DNA of 64,000 nt from Sulfurospirillum sp. UBA2217 (GTDB lineage Bacteria > Campylobacterota > Campylobacteria > Campylobacterales > Sulfurospirillaceae), in contig DCUJ01000008.1 in the NCBI GenBank assembly GCA_002328495.1, forward strand, positions 228,691 through 292,690. The letters run 5' to 3'. Made by a program: the position numbers and the translations under genes. Below, in pieces: positions 44,719-52,998 of the stretch (position 1 is its first letter; each line of letters opens with the position of its first letter). The notes beneath the pieces are model-generated. The model made no database searches, was not told the origin of the DNA, and was given only the letters and a program-made list of their open reading frames with translations.

Positions 44719-45720
44719 ATGCAAGAGACGCAAAATGTTGTTTTATATACCGATGCTCAAGGGCACGTGAGTTTAGAAGTAAGTCTTGAGAATGAGACGG
44801 TTTGGCTGAGTCAAAAGCAGATGGCGGAGCTTTTTGATAAAAATGTCAAAACGATTAATGAGCACATTGGAAATGTGTTTAAAGAAGGTGAACTTGAAGA
44901 AAACTCAACTATCCGGAATTTCCGGATAGTTCAAATTGAAGGTAAAAGAGAAGTAGAAAGGGATGTTGCTTTTTACAACCTTGATGTCATTATCTCCGTT
45001 GGGTATCGTGTTAAGTCTAAACGAGGTACTGAGTTTCGTATCTGGGCAAGTAAAATACTCAAAGACTACCTTATCAAAGGCTACGCCCTCAACCACCAAC
45101 GCATCAATGCTCAAAGTCTGAGTGAACTCACCGCCACGATGGAGTTGGTGCGAAAAAGCATCGAAAGCAAAGAACTGAGCAGTAACGAAGCCAAAGGCTT
45201 ACTTGACATTATCAACAATTACGCTAAAACATGGGCATTGCTTCAAGGCTACGACTCAAATGCGCTTCATGCTTTGCAAGGGACTTGCGAAGAACGGTTT
45301 GTTTTGGACTATGATGAGGCAAAACATGCCATTAGTGAGATTAAAAAAGATTTGATGGCAAAAGGTGATGCCACAGAACTCTTTGGCAATGAAAAAGCAG
45401 GTGAATTTAAAGGCGCACTCTTGAATATCTATCAAACTTTTGGCGGAGTTGATTTGCTTCCAAGCATCGAAGAAAAAGCGGCAAATCTACTTTACTATGT
45501 CATCAAAGACCATGCGTTTAGCGATGGCAATAAACGCATAGGCTCGTTTTTGTTTATCTTGTTTTTACATAAAAATGGCATCGCTTATAAAGCCAATGGT
45601 GAGCCAAAAATCAACGATAACGCTTTGGTTTCATTGGCTCTTTTGGTAGCGTCAAGTGACTCTGGGCAAAAAGAGTTGATGGTAAGGCTCATCGTTAATC
45701 TTTTAAGTGAAACAGACTAA
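44719..45720 (+). CDS. RhuM-type protein fused to a Fic/DOC domain
   Basis: 333 residues from the ATG at 44719, eight bases after AAAGGA; an ATG at 44710 abuts that site. The N-terminal part (about 10-125) is the RhuM/KilA-like module (VWLSQKQMAELFDKNVKTINEHI, RGTEFRIWASKILKDYLIKGY). The C-terminal part has the Fic motif H-A-F-S-D-G-N-K-R (about 259-267 from this start), which transfers nucleoside monophosphate to a target protein. Intact Fic residues suggest an active enzyme. No separate antitoxin gene is evident. Its position after the type I locus suggests a defence or addiction role (inference). A perfect 25-base inverted repeat lies inside (44907-44931). Confidence 0.88.
   Translation: MQETQNVVLYTDAQGHVSLEVSLENETVWLSQKQMAELFDKNVKTINEHIGNVFKEGELEENSTIRNFRIVQIEGKREVERDVAFYNLDVIISVGYRVKSKRGTEFRIWASKILKDYLIKGYALNHQRINAQSLSELTATMELVRKSIESKELSSNEAKGLLDIINNYAKTWALLQGYDSNALHALQGTCEERFVLDYDEAKHAISEIKKDLMAKGDATELFGNEKAGEFKGALLNIYQTFGGVDLLPSIEEKAANLLYYVIKDHAFSDGNKRIGSFLFILFLHKNGIAYKANGEPKINDNALVSLALLVASSDSGQKELMVRLIVNLLSETD
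44907..44931. repeat. Perfect inverted repeat inside the RhuM-Fic gene
   Basis: Arms of 12 bases, AACTATCCGGAA and TTCCGGATAGTT, are separated by one T. It encodes part of the NSTIRNFRIVQ segment of the RhuM module. Confidence 0.7.
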
Positions 45721-45757
45721 AATAACCTTTACATGTAAAGATTTTAAAGGAGTCAAA

Positions 45758-45946
45758 ATGCAATACAAGCTTATCACAGGACCTGATGATGCAACCTTTT
45801 GCGTGAGAATTTCCGAGTTTTTAAATAACGGTTGGAAGTTACACGGCAATCCAGCAGTGACGTTTAACGGTCAAACAGTCATCGCCGCGCAAGCGATTGT
45901 GAAAGAAGATGACAAAGATGTCAAGGCGTGTGGGTTTAAACACTAA
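45758..45946 (+). CDS. Small DUF1737-type protein
   Basis: 62 residues from the ATG at 45758 with AAAGGAG upstream. The opening MQYKLITGPDDATFCVRISEFLNNGWKLHG is the DUF1737 pattern (YKLI.G.....V...L..GW.L.G.P). Function unknown. A TTACATGTAA (45729) lies between the Fic gene and this start. It ends in a terminator hairpin. Confidence 0.75.
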   Translation: MQYKLITGPDDATFCVRISEFLNNGWKLHGNPAVTFNGQTVIAAQAIVKEDDKDVKACGFKH

Positions 45947-45969
45947 GAGCTTTGTCAAGCAAAGCTCTT
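45945..45969. terminator. Terminator after the DUF1737 gene
   Basis: A perfect 10-bp stem (AAGAGCTTTG with CAAAGCTCTT) and a 5-base loop, then T-rich TCTTAG. It lies between the DUF1737 gene and the convergent cell-wall lipoprotein gene, 3 bases from the latter's stop. Confidence 0.75.
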
Positions 45970-45971
45970 TC

Positions 45972-47978
45972 TTAGTCTATACTCTCAAACAGCTCAGGTC
46001 GATACTCAAAATGCATGGTGTCGTAGTGGTACCATCTTCCTCCCCAGACAAAGCCGTATTTCTCGAAGATATCAACGATGGGTTTTGGGATGTCATTGTG
46101 GAAAGTGTAGGTTTTATCCCATCGCCAGTAGCGTGAAAACTTGGTCTCTAGGTCGATGGCGATGCCGTAGCTGTGCGCACTAAGACGCTCAGTTCCTGCG
46201 ATTTTTCGGTAGTAGTAGGTTCCTGCGGGGTTTTTGAGGTATTTCATGTATTCCTCGGGCAAGCGGTCGAGTTCGTCGGAGACTTTTTGCAGTTGAACAG
46301 CCGCGTTTTCATTTTTGTTGAATTGAAGTTTTTTACCACCGTGATTGGGGAGCCAAGTAACCGTGGTCAGGTTTTTTTCGATATCACCTTTGCTGGAGCC
46401 ATAGAGTTTTTTCAAAAAAGCGTCATTGCGAAAACGACCGGGGTCGTCATTGAGTGCAGGGGGTGTGATGGGTGCAAAAGCGGGATACTTTTGTGCAAAT
46501 ACATCTTCAATGTCGGCATGTTCGAGCAATTCATCAAAGCTTTTTATTTTTTTATCATCATAGGGTAGTGAACTTCCATCCATAAAAAAGACCGTGTTGT
46601 CTTTGATGGTTTTTATGCTTGGGTATTTGTGGGTCAGGTTGTTGCTTTGGGTGTTGGCTGGTTTGATGGTGATGCCCTCAACACGGTTGATAAGCAGTCC
46701 CTTTTCTGGAACATTGGGTTGATTTGCACCCACATAAAGGTCTGAGATGATGGCTTTGCCGATGATGTTTCGTCCTTCTTTTCCCTCTTCCATTGTGCGC
46801 ACACCCCAAACATTGTGCATGACAAGAGGTTTTCCATTCACTTCACCCGCGTAGAGCATGATGTGACCTTTGAGGTAGATAAGGCTTAAAAAGGCAAGTC
46901 CATGTTTTAAAATCATCTCTTCTTTTTCCTTAGGAGTGAAATCTTTCAGTGACGTATAATCACCAAAGTTTTTTTGAGCAGCGGAGTTTCTGGGTATCCA
47001 CACACCAAAAGGTGCTAAAAAATCGCGTGTCATGGCAGAGCAGTCACGGTTTTGTAAGTAACCTCCCCAGCCGTATTTTTCGCCCAGTAAGGTGTTACCG
47101 ATGGTGTTGATGTTCTCTTGTGTAAAATCAAGTGGTACACGCTTTGCAAATATTTTTGGGATAAAAAGAGTTATTTTATGCGCCAAACCATGTGCATCTT
47201 TGCCATAGATAAAGGCGTGAAAAAAGTCATCATCTTCGCCCTCTATGGGGAAAATCGCTCCGACTTTTGCGTAGGTGACAAAGTGTTGTTTGGCATTATA
47301 TAAAGGCACATTATCTTGGATAATAGCCACTTTTTTAGCATTGATAAAAGGTATTCGCTCTTTTGCATCCAACCAAACAAAACTATGCGTGGGTATCCAG
47401 CCCGCGGCAAAAGAGCTTTCCACGTATGCCCAAGCACCATCACGGGAGTAGTGCGAGACCAAAAGAGGCTCTGCTACATGAATGCGAGAGGTTTGCAAAT
47501 AATCAAACGGATAGCCCTCTCCTGGTAAGGTTGTTTTTTTGAAAAAAGGCTTTTGTGTGGGAAGAGAGCGCATTTGCTCGTTTTGAATCATAATGGCATG
47601 CGCATTGATGCTTCCATAAGCTTCAAAGTTCGTACTGGTGATGAGGGTGTCGATCTCTTCATCGCTGATAGCTTGTAAATTTTCACCGTAATATCGCCCT
47701 TTGATTCCAAACGATGCGTTCGCCCATGAAGCATTTTCTTTTTTGTGTTGAAGATGCGTTCTTATCCATGGAGCGTAATAGCGATAGGTAAAATCTTCTT
47801 GCGCAACACGTTTGGGTGTTATATTTTGTGTGAGAAAATCGAGTTTTTGAGGATATAAAAGCATCTCTTTTGAGGCTGTTTTCTCAACGATGAACTCTTG
47901 GGGTGTAGGTTCTTTGAGCGTACATCCAGCGAACAAAAAGAGGCTACATGTAACAATAAATGTATTTCGTAATGACAT
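45972..47978 (-). CDS. Three-domain cell-wall lipoprotein: SH3, NlpC/P60 and M15 peptidase
   Basis: 668 residues. Lipoprotein signal with lipobox Cys19 (LFAGC). An SH3-like region (about 165-260, AWAYVESSFAAGWIPTHSFVWLD) is followed by NlpC/P60 with catalytic Cys313 in GYLQNRDCSAMTRDF and a His in HGLAFLSLIYLKGHIMLYAGE. The C-terminal part (about 530-668) is an M15/VanY-type D-Ala-D-Ala peptidase: SAHSYGIAIDLE and WYHYDTMHFEYRP hold the zinc-ligand His and Asp. Combining an endopeptidase and a carboxypeptidase in one chain is unusual. It is distinct from the two small NlpC/P60 lipoproteins at 12.8-14.2 kb. Confidence 0.85.
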   Translation of the reverse strand: MSLRNTFIVTCSLFLFAGCTLKEPTPQEFIVEKTASKEMLLYPQKLDFLTQNITPKRVAQEDFTYRYYAPWIRTHLQHKKENASWANASFGIKGRYYGENLQAISDEEIDTLITSTNFEAYGSINAHAIMIQNEQMRSLPTQKPFFKKTTLPGEGYPFDYLQTSRIHVAEPLLVSHYSRDGAWAYVESSFAAGWIPTHSFVWLDAKERIPFINAKKVAIIQDNVPLYNAKQHFVTYAKVGAIFPIEGEDDDFFHAFIYGKDAHGLAHKITLFIPKIFAKRVPLDFTQENINTIGNTLLGEKYGWGGYLQNRDCSAMTRDFLAPFGVWIPRNSAAQKNFGDYTSLKDFTPKEKEEMILKHGLAFLSLIYLKGHIMLYAGEVNGKPLVMHNVWGVRTMEEGKEGRNIIGKAIISDLYVGANQPNVPEKGLLINRVEGITIKPANTQSNNLTHKYPSIKTIKDNTVFFMDGSSLPYDDKKIKSFDELLEHADIEDVFAQKYPAFAPITPPALNDDPGRFRNDAFLKKLYGSSKGDIEKNLTTVTWLPNHGGKKLQFNKNENAAVQLQKVSDELDRLPEEYMKYLKNPAGTYYYRKIAGTERLSAHSYGIAIDLETKFSRYWRWDKTYTFHNDIPKPIVDIFEKYGFVWGGRWYHYDTMHFEYRPELFESID

Positions 47979-48003
47979 CTTTTTAAACCTTCATTTTAGT
48001 ACG

Positions 48004-48012
48004 TGCTATAAT
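48004..48012 (+). promoter_or_regulatory. Extended -10 promoter for the Pif1-like gene
   Basis: TGCTATAAT, with TATAAT at 48007-48012 and the TG of an extended -10 element, 26 bases before the ATG. It is divergent from the cell-wall lipoprotein gene. Confidence 0.5.
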
Positions 48013-48037
48013 ACCAAAAACAACTTAGGAAGCCTCT

Positions 48038-49366
48038 TTGAACTTAGCAGAAAAACTCATCGATATCTTAAAAAAAGACAATGTCCTCCTCACAGGCGGT
48101 GCAGGTGTGGGGAAAAGCTATTTGGTCGGTGAAGTGGTGAGCACTCTTCGCAAGGTGGGTAAGCAAATCGTTGTTCTTGGCAGTACGGGCGTGAGTGCCG
48201 TTAATGTCGGTGGACAAACCTTGCACAGTTTTTTTGCTTTTGGAATTTGCAGTCATCTTGATGAACTGATGCGTCATGACCGCTATGCTAAGGCGAGGCT
48301 TATGGAGATTAAGAAAGTACTGACACGCTGTGATGTGTTGGTTATTGATGAGATTAGCATGGTCTCAGCCGATGTGCTTGATATGATTTATTATCGTTTG
48401 CGTAACAATGGTTTTGAGGGAAGTGTGCTTTTCGTGGGGGATTTTTTCCAACTTCCTCCCGTCACAAAAGCAAAAACGGACTCACTTTTGGGTGGATTTG
48501 AGTATGCGTTTGAGAGCAGTTCTTGGAGAGCGTATGAGCCTGTTGTGGTGGAACTGACCGTTACAAAACGAACGCACGATGCTCTTTTCTTTTCGCATTT
48601 AAGCAAGATACGCCGAGGTGTCTTGGATGGTGAAACGATGGAGTACCTTGAAGCTTTGCGCGCCAATGTGAGTGTGTGGGATGATGAACCAACCGTTTTG
48701 TTTGGCAGAAACAAAGAAGCGGAGATGCTCAATATCCAAAAATTGGCACAAATAAAGAGCGAACCCATCGTGCTTAAAGCCAAAGAAAAAGTGCACGAGC
48801 AGTCTTTACATGTAAACAAAATCGAAGGGTGGAAAAACGCACTTCCGATTCCCGTGGATTTGACCTTAAAGGTGGGTGCGAAAGTGCTGTTTTGCACCAA
48901 CAAATGGGGAAAGTATTATAACGGTGAGCGAGGCATTGTTCATGCGATTGATGAAAAAGAGGTGGTGGTTGAAAAAGCGGGTGAGTTTGTAAAGGTAGAA
49001 CGTCAAGAATACACCTTGCATGAAAATGTGGTGATGGATGGTGAAGTGAAAGAAAAACCACTGGTTTCCATTGAACAGTTTCCCCTTAAACTGGCGTATG
49101 CCATCACCATTCATAAGTCACAAGGGATGAGTATTGACTCTTTAGTGTGTAACATCAATAACATTTTTGAAAAAAGCCAGTTTTACGTTGCGATTTCAAG
49201 GGCGCGCTATCCCAATCAGCTCTTAATCGACTATTCGTATCAGCGTTTTTATGAGCATTTAAAGCGGTGCATTCAGGTCTCTCCGAAAGTAGGGGAGTTT
49301 TACCAAAAAGCCGATATTTTAAAAATCGAAGAAGTGAAGAGCACCTCACTCTTTGGTGAATTTTGA
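48038..49366 (+). CDS. Pif1-type superfamily 1 DNA helicase
   Basis: 442 residues. Walker A GGAGVGKS at 20-27 and Walker B VIDEISM at 102-108, then VGDFFQLPPV (motif III) and the late ITIHKSQGMSID (motif V), which together are diagnostic of Pif1/RecD-like 5'-3' helicases. A short C-terminal extension follows. Such enzymes resolve G-quadruplexes and replication blocks. TTACATGTAA at 48806 encodes LHV. Confidence 0.9.
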   Translation: MNLAEKLIDILKKDNVLLTGGAGVGKSYLVGEVVSTLRKVGKQIVVLGSTGVSAVNVGGQTLHSFFAFGICSHLDELMRHDRYAKARLMEIKKVLTRCDVLVIDEISMVSADVLDMIYYRLRNNGFEGSVLFVGDFFQLPPVTKAKTDSLLGGFEYAFESSSWRAYEPVVVELTVTKRTHDALFFSHLSKIRRGVLDGETMEYLEALRANVSVWDDEPTVLFGRNKEAEMLNIQKLAQIKSEPIVLKAKEKVHEQSLHVNKIEGWKNALPIPVDLTLKVGAKVLFCTNKWGKYYNGERGIVHAIDEKEVVVEKAGEFVKVERQEYTLHENVVMDGEVKEKPLVSIEQFPLKLAYAITIHKSQGMSIDSLVCNINNIFEKSQFYVAISRARYPNQLLIDYSYQRFYEHLKRCIQVSPKVGEFYQKADILKIEEVKSTSLFGEF

Positions 49367-49397
49367 CGATTTACATGTAAAAGAACAAGGAGCATTT

Positions 49398-49904
49398 ATG
49401 AACATTGAAACATCCTTTAAAGCTTCAGAGCTGATGAGTTATAAACAAAGTGATAAAGAGATAGACCTTAAAGATAAAAAGGTCAGCGCCAAAGAGATGA
49501 GTAACACGTACTTGATGGAGTATCAGCTTAAAATTTCTTCTGAATCCAAAGAAAATTTTGAAGGACAAGTCAAAGCCTTTCGACTCTCCGATATTGGTTA
49601 CAATGGAAAACCAATAGCTGAACTTAGCCAAGATGAAGCCGCAGCGTTGGTTTCGGAAGATGGTTTTTTTGGTATTGCCAAAACGAGTGAGCGCATCGCC
49701 AATTTTGTTATCAACGGGGCAGGTGATGATTTGGACAAACTCCAAGCAGGTAAAACAGGAATGCTTCAAGGTTTCAAAGAAGCCGAAGCACTTTGGGGTG
49801 AAAAATTGCCTGAAATTAGTTATACTACGATGGAAAAAGCACTCGCAATGGTCGATGCACGCATCAGCGAATTAGGTGGCAGTGTGCTCGATACATCCGT
49901 CTAA
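49398..49904 (+). CDS. Conserved hypothetical protein
   Basis: 168 residues from the ATG at 49398, preceded by AAGGAG; the frame extends upstream into the helicase gene. No signal peptide or membrane helix. It is acidic and helical. The C-terminal half, with FVINGAGDDLDKLQAGKTGMLQGFKEAEALWG, recalls small proteins found near flagellar genes in this phylum, but I cannot name a family with certainty. TTACATGTAA at 49371 lies in the spacer before it. Confidence 0.6.
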   Translation: MNIETSFKASELMSYKQSDKEIDLKDKKVSAKEMSNTYLMEYQLKISSESKENFEGQVKAFRLSDIGYNGKPIAELSQDEAAALVSEDGFFGIAKTSERIANFVINGAGDDLDKLQAGKTGMLQGFKEAEALWGEKLPEISYTTMEKALAMVDARISELGGSVLDTSV

Positions 49905-49914
49905 AAAGGGTCGA

Positions 49915-50418
49915 ATGAAACGCATTTTTATCGCTTATTTTCTTTTACATGTAAGCCTTTGTGCGCAAGTGCTCATCTTGGATGATTTTCGTGCCAATGT
50001 CTTTTCAAAAGCCGACAAGAGACCTGTTGAGATTAAGCTTGGGCTTATTTTTGAAGGGGATAGTGTGCAAGCGCATGATTATAAAGTCATTGATGCACTC
50101 AATGTCATCGTGAGCAGTTACTATGCGGAGGATTTGGTAACATCAAGGGGTAAAGAGCTTTTTAAATCAACACTTATTGCCTACACGAAAAAAGCACACT
50201 CTTTGACGATTGACACGATTTATATTAAAGAACTCAGTGTGAAGATGAACCCAGCGGTCAAAGAGATTGTCGAAGCGATTAAAAAAGAGGGTATTTTTCA
50301 GCAAAATAATGCACCCAAACAACAAGCCAAACAACAACAGCAAACGCCAGAAAATTATCTAGCGCCACCGTTGCCTAGAAAGTTACCCTTGCCAGATGAA
50401 AATGCAATTAATTTTTAA
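49915..50418 (+). CDS. Exported FliL-like protein
   Basis: 167 residues with a signal peptide (about 1-17, ending LCAQ). The middle reads like the FliL periplasmic domain: PVEIKLGLIFEGDSVQAHDYKVIDALNVIVSSYYAEDLVTSRGKELFKSTL, with the charged 'RGKELFK' step typical of FliL, and YIKELSVK. The C-terminal tail is Gln/Pro-rich. FliL stabilises stators at the flagellar motor. Here the signal peptide seems cleavable, whereas FliL usually keeps its N-terminal helix, so the assignment is tentative. It overlaps the NifX-like gene by 4 bases. Confidence 0.5.
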   Translation: MKRIFIAYFLLHVSLCAQVLILDDFRANVFSKADKRPVEIKLGLIFEGDSVQAHDYKVIDALNVIVSSYYAEDLVTSRGKELFKSTLIAYTKKAHSLTIDTIYIKELSVKMNPAVKEIVEAIKKEGIFQQNNAPKQQAKQQQQTPENYLAPPLPRKLPLPDENAINF

Positions 50419-50780
50419 TGGTGTGAACATGAGTGATTTGGGTCAATTTTAGCAGTTTTCCCTGATAGAAAATCTCTAAGGGCATCTTCTACAGTCTCAT
50501 TTTTATCGTCAAAATAGACTTCAATACCTACGGCAAGAAATTTTTTAAGGGGCTCTCCGCCAATGCCAGAAACAACCAATTTCTCACATCCCAATGCTTG
50601 AATATTGCGCACAGCATCACCACAACCACCTGTATTATGCCCAGGGTTTTTTTGAACACTTACATCTTTTACGATACCATCTTCTACCACAACCGCCGTA
50701 TAAAAGTTCGCTCTACCAAAATGCGCCCCACGCTTTGCTGCAATGCCATCATCTTTCATAGTGGGAAATATAATCGTCAT
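50415..50780 (-). CDS. NifX/NifB C-terminal-like Fe-Mo cofactor-binding protein
   Basis: 121 residues, matching the dinitrogenase iron-molybdenum cofactor family. IIFPTMKDDGIAAKRGAHFGRANFYTAVVVEDG, GGCGDAVRNIQALGCEKLVVSGIGGEPLKKF and VEVYFDDK-like text follow the usual order. The C-terminal HSCSHH may bind metal. No nif structural gene is in the window; such small proteins are also common outside nitrogen fixation. It is divergent from the ATPase operon. Confidence 0.85.
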   Translation of the reverse strand: MTIIFPTMKDDGIAAKRGAHFGRANFYTAVVVEDGIVKDVSVQKNPGHNTGGCGDAVRNIQALGCEKLVVSGIGGEPLKKFLAVGIEVYFDDKNETVEDALRDFLSGKTAKIDPNHSCSHH

Positions 50781-50894
50781 ATCTTATCCTTTGTATAATT
50801 TTTTATGAATTTTAGCACAGCAAAGATTAAAGGAATGAAAAACTAACAAAGAGTGTGGTAAAATCTAAAATTCAAATTTCTGTAAAGAGTAACG

Positions 50895-51695
50895 ATGAAA
50901 GATTTTGAAGCGGCCAAAGATATATTTAAAGATTATGTTGACCCTTCTTTTTATTTTGACAGTATGAGTTCAGAAATTGCTCGACTCAAACTTCAAGAGG
51001 TCTTACTGGAAAAAAGTATTTCTCTTATTTTTCTTATAGGAGAACCTGGGGTTGGTAAAACCCATATAATGCGTTTAATGCATGCAATGAATAGCCAATC
51101 ATATCCTTCTCTTTTATTGGAACAACCTTTTTTTGATGTGTTGGATTTTTACAAGACTCTTTATCATCTCAAGAAAAGAGAGTTCCAACAAGGCAAAACA
51201 CTTTTAATGTATCAAGAAGAGTTGTTTGAAATGTATGCCCATCAACCGTGTACAATTTTTCTTGATGAAGCACACCTTTTGAGTTTTAAACAGCTTGAGT
51301 TTATTCGTATTTTGAGTGATACGAAACTTTTTCAGTTTATTCTAGCGATGCACACAGAAGATGCAAAAATACTTTTATCAAAAAAACAATTTGAATCCCG
51401 TTCAAAAATCGTTATTGAATATGGAAATCTAGAAGAGAGTGAGGTACTTCGTTATATACAAACCGCCCTAATGAACAAAGCCTTGGGTGATATTGCACTG
51501 TTGTTTTCTGCGACACATAGCAAATTCATTACACGACATACAAAAGGTAATTTTAGGGTTATCAAAAAATTTTTATACATGCTTATGAAGTTTTTAGATT
51601 TTGCCAAAAAAAATGAATTGAAAAAATATGACACTATCAACGGATGTCTTTTAACTATGGTAGCTTTAGAAATAGGTCTTATGGATGACAAGTAA
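50895..51695 (+). CDS. ExeA-type AAA ATPase
   Basis: 266 residues. Walker A GEPGVGKT at 49-56 and Walker B IFLDEAHLL (D124, E125), with a helical lid and no membrane segment. It resembles the ATPase domain of ExeA and MshM, which help type II secretion or MSHA-pilus assembly, without the C-terminal peptidoglycan-binding domain of ExeA. It overlaps the next gene by 11 bases. The three-gene cluster lies just upstream of the giant RTX protein, so a role in envelope or pilus assembly is inferred. Confidence 0.8.
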   Translation: MKDFEAAKDIFKDYVDPSFYFDSMSSEIARLKLQEVLLEKSISLIFLIGEPGVGKTHIMRLMHAMNSQSYPSLLLEQPFFDVLDFYKTLYHLKKREFQQGKTLLMYQEELFEMYAHQPCTIFLDEAHLLSFKQLEFIRILSDTKLFQFILAMHTEDAKILLSKKQFESRSKIVIEYGNLEESEVLRYIQTALMNKALGDIALLFSATHSKFITRHTKGNFRVIKKFLYMLMKFLDFAKKNELKKYDTINGCLLTMVALEIGLMDDK

Positions 51696-52314
51696 ACATT
51701 TTTTTGCACTGGAAAAGCGATGTAAAAAAATGAGAAAAATTAAAATTATCAAGATAGTTTTAATTGTATTTGCCTTTGGTATGAGTGTTTTGAATGGGTA
51801 TTATTACTTTTGGAAGCATAACTCCACTACCTCAGTACCGCCTCTTTTGAATAAGCAGGATACAACGAATGTCCCTCAAGAAGCTCTTGTGCCAGAAATC
51901 ATACAAGAATTGAATGAACAAAGGATTATCCCTGAAGAAAAAGAAAAAGAAAATGAAAAATATGATACGCTTTTCTTAGAAGCAAAAATAAGACCGAGTG
52001 ATACGTCATTGACCAATGAAGCGCATGAAGAAAAAATGGTACTTAAACATTATGCTTCTGAGCAAACATTTGATACCGCATATGCAGTGGCATTTTTTTA
52101 TTTTGAAGCCAAAGAGTATGTTGAAACCATGCAATGGGCACAAAAAGCACGTTATTATAATCCAGAGGATGTGAAATCGTGGCTCTTGTACGCAAAAGCG
52201 AGTTTTTATATGGGGGAGAGAAAAAAAGCCATGGATGCTTTGGAACTCTTTTTGAAATCTAAAGATTCAAAAGAAGCTAGAGAGCTTCTAAATTTTTATA
52301 AAGGGCAAGAATGA
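51685..52314 (+). CDS. TPR-containing membrane protein
   Basis: 209 residues; an ATG at 51730 is an alternative start. One N-terminal membrane helix (about 19-40) leads to a Pro/Glu-rich spacer (about 50-110) and a C-terminal tetratricopeptide-like pair (AYAVAFFYFEAKEYVETMQWAQKARYYNPED, SWLLYAKASFYMGERKKAMDALELFLK). It resembles MshN-type proteins that accompany ExeA/MshM ATPases. ATGA overlap with the next gene. Confidence 0.7.
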   Translation: MTSKHFFALEKRCKKMRKIKIIKIVLIVFAFGMSVLNGYYYFWKHNSTTSVPPLLNKQDTTNVPQEALVPEIIQELNEQRIIPEEKEKENEKYDTLFLEAKIRPSDTSLTNEAHEEKMVLKHYASEQTFDTAYAVAFFYFEAKEYVETMQWAQKARYYNPEDVKSWLLYAKASFYMGERKKAMDALELFLKSKDSKEARELLNFYKGQE

Positions 52315-52850
52315 AAGTAAAGATTTTAGTATGTTTAAGTTTAGCATGGAGTTACATGTATGCCTACTCTTACAATGATATTTTAAAAGACTATGAAGCT
52401 AAAAATTATGAAAAAATTTGTTCACAAGGAAGTAGCTTATTATTCAATAATGAAAAAAATGAAAATATTTTAGTGGCTATTGGAGATGCTTGTGCCAAGG
52501 TAGATGCCATCAATCCCTTGGGAAATGTTGTTAAAAATCTTATTTCAACCAATGAATTTCGTGAAAGTGGCTCTTATTTTGCAACATTGATTTTACAAAA
52601 AAAACTCATTTATCAGTTTATGAATGATCGAATCAACCTTCAAGAGTTAAGACTTCCAAGGACAGAACATATTCTCTCTCGTGTTTTTGAAGAGTTAGCA
52701 AAAGGAAATTACTCTGAAAATAACCAACAGATAGAAATTAAAACAGGTGACAAAGAATATGTGTTGTGGCTTTCAAATGACAAGCCAAAAAAAGTTTATA
52801 TTGATGAAGTAAAAGATGGAAAAGTAATGTATCGCCATTGGTATTTGTAA
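52311..52850 (+). CDS. Exported protein of unknown function
   Basis: 179 residues with a signal peptide (about 1-18). The mature part is helical with a TPR-like feel at about 20-70 (YNDILKDYEAKNYEKICSQGSSLLFNN). The C-terminal half has a strand-rich end (EYVLWLSNDKPKKVYIDEVKDGKVMYRHW). No family recognised. ATGA coupling puts it in the ATPase-TPR operon. A near copy of the palindrome, TTACATGTAT, is at about 52351. Confidence 0.6.
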   Translation: MKVKILVCLSLAWSYMYAYSYNDILKDYEAKNYEKICSQGSSLLFNNEKNENILVAIGDACAKVDAINPLGNVVKNLISTNEFRESGSYFATLILQKKLIYQFMNDRINLQELRLPRTEHILSRVFEELAKGNYSENNQQIEIKTGDKEYVLWLSNDKPKKVYIDEVKDGKVMYRHWYL

Positions 52851-52932
52851 GTTGTTTCTTTGAAATAATTTTTATACGTATTCTTCTAAAATCCTCCTAA
52901 TTCAGCATTCTTTTGAGCTGCTAAAATAAAAG

Positions 52933-52944
52933 TTTTGCTATAAT
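52933..52944 (+). promoter_or_regulatory. Extended -10 promoter for the RTX adhesin
   Basis: TTTTGCTATAAT with TATAAT at 52939-52944, 55 bases before the ATG. It is identical to the bioA promoter core. GAGGAG at 52987-52992 is the ribosome-binding site. Confidence 0.6.
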
Positions 52945-52998
52945 GTATATATTTATCAGTTAAATGACAGTGTCGATATTGCATTTGAGGAGATTTTA

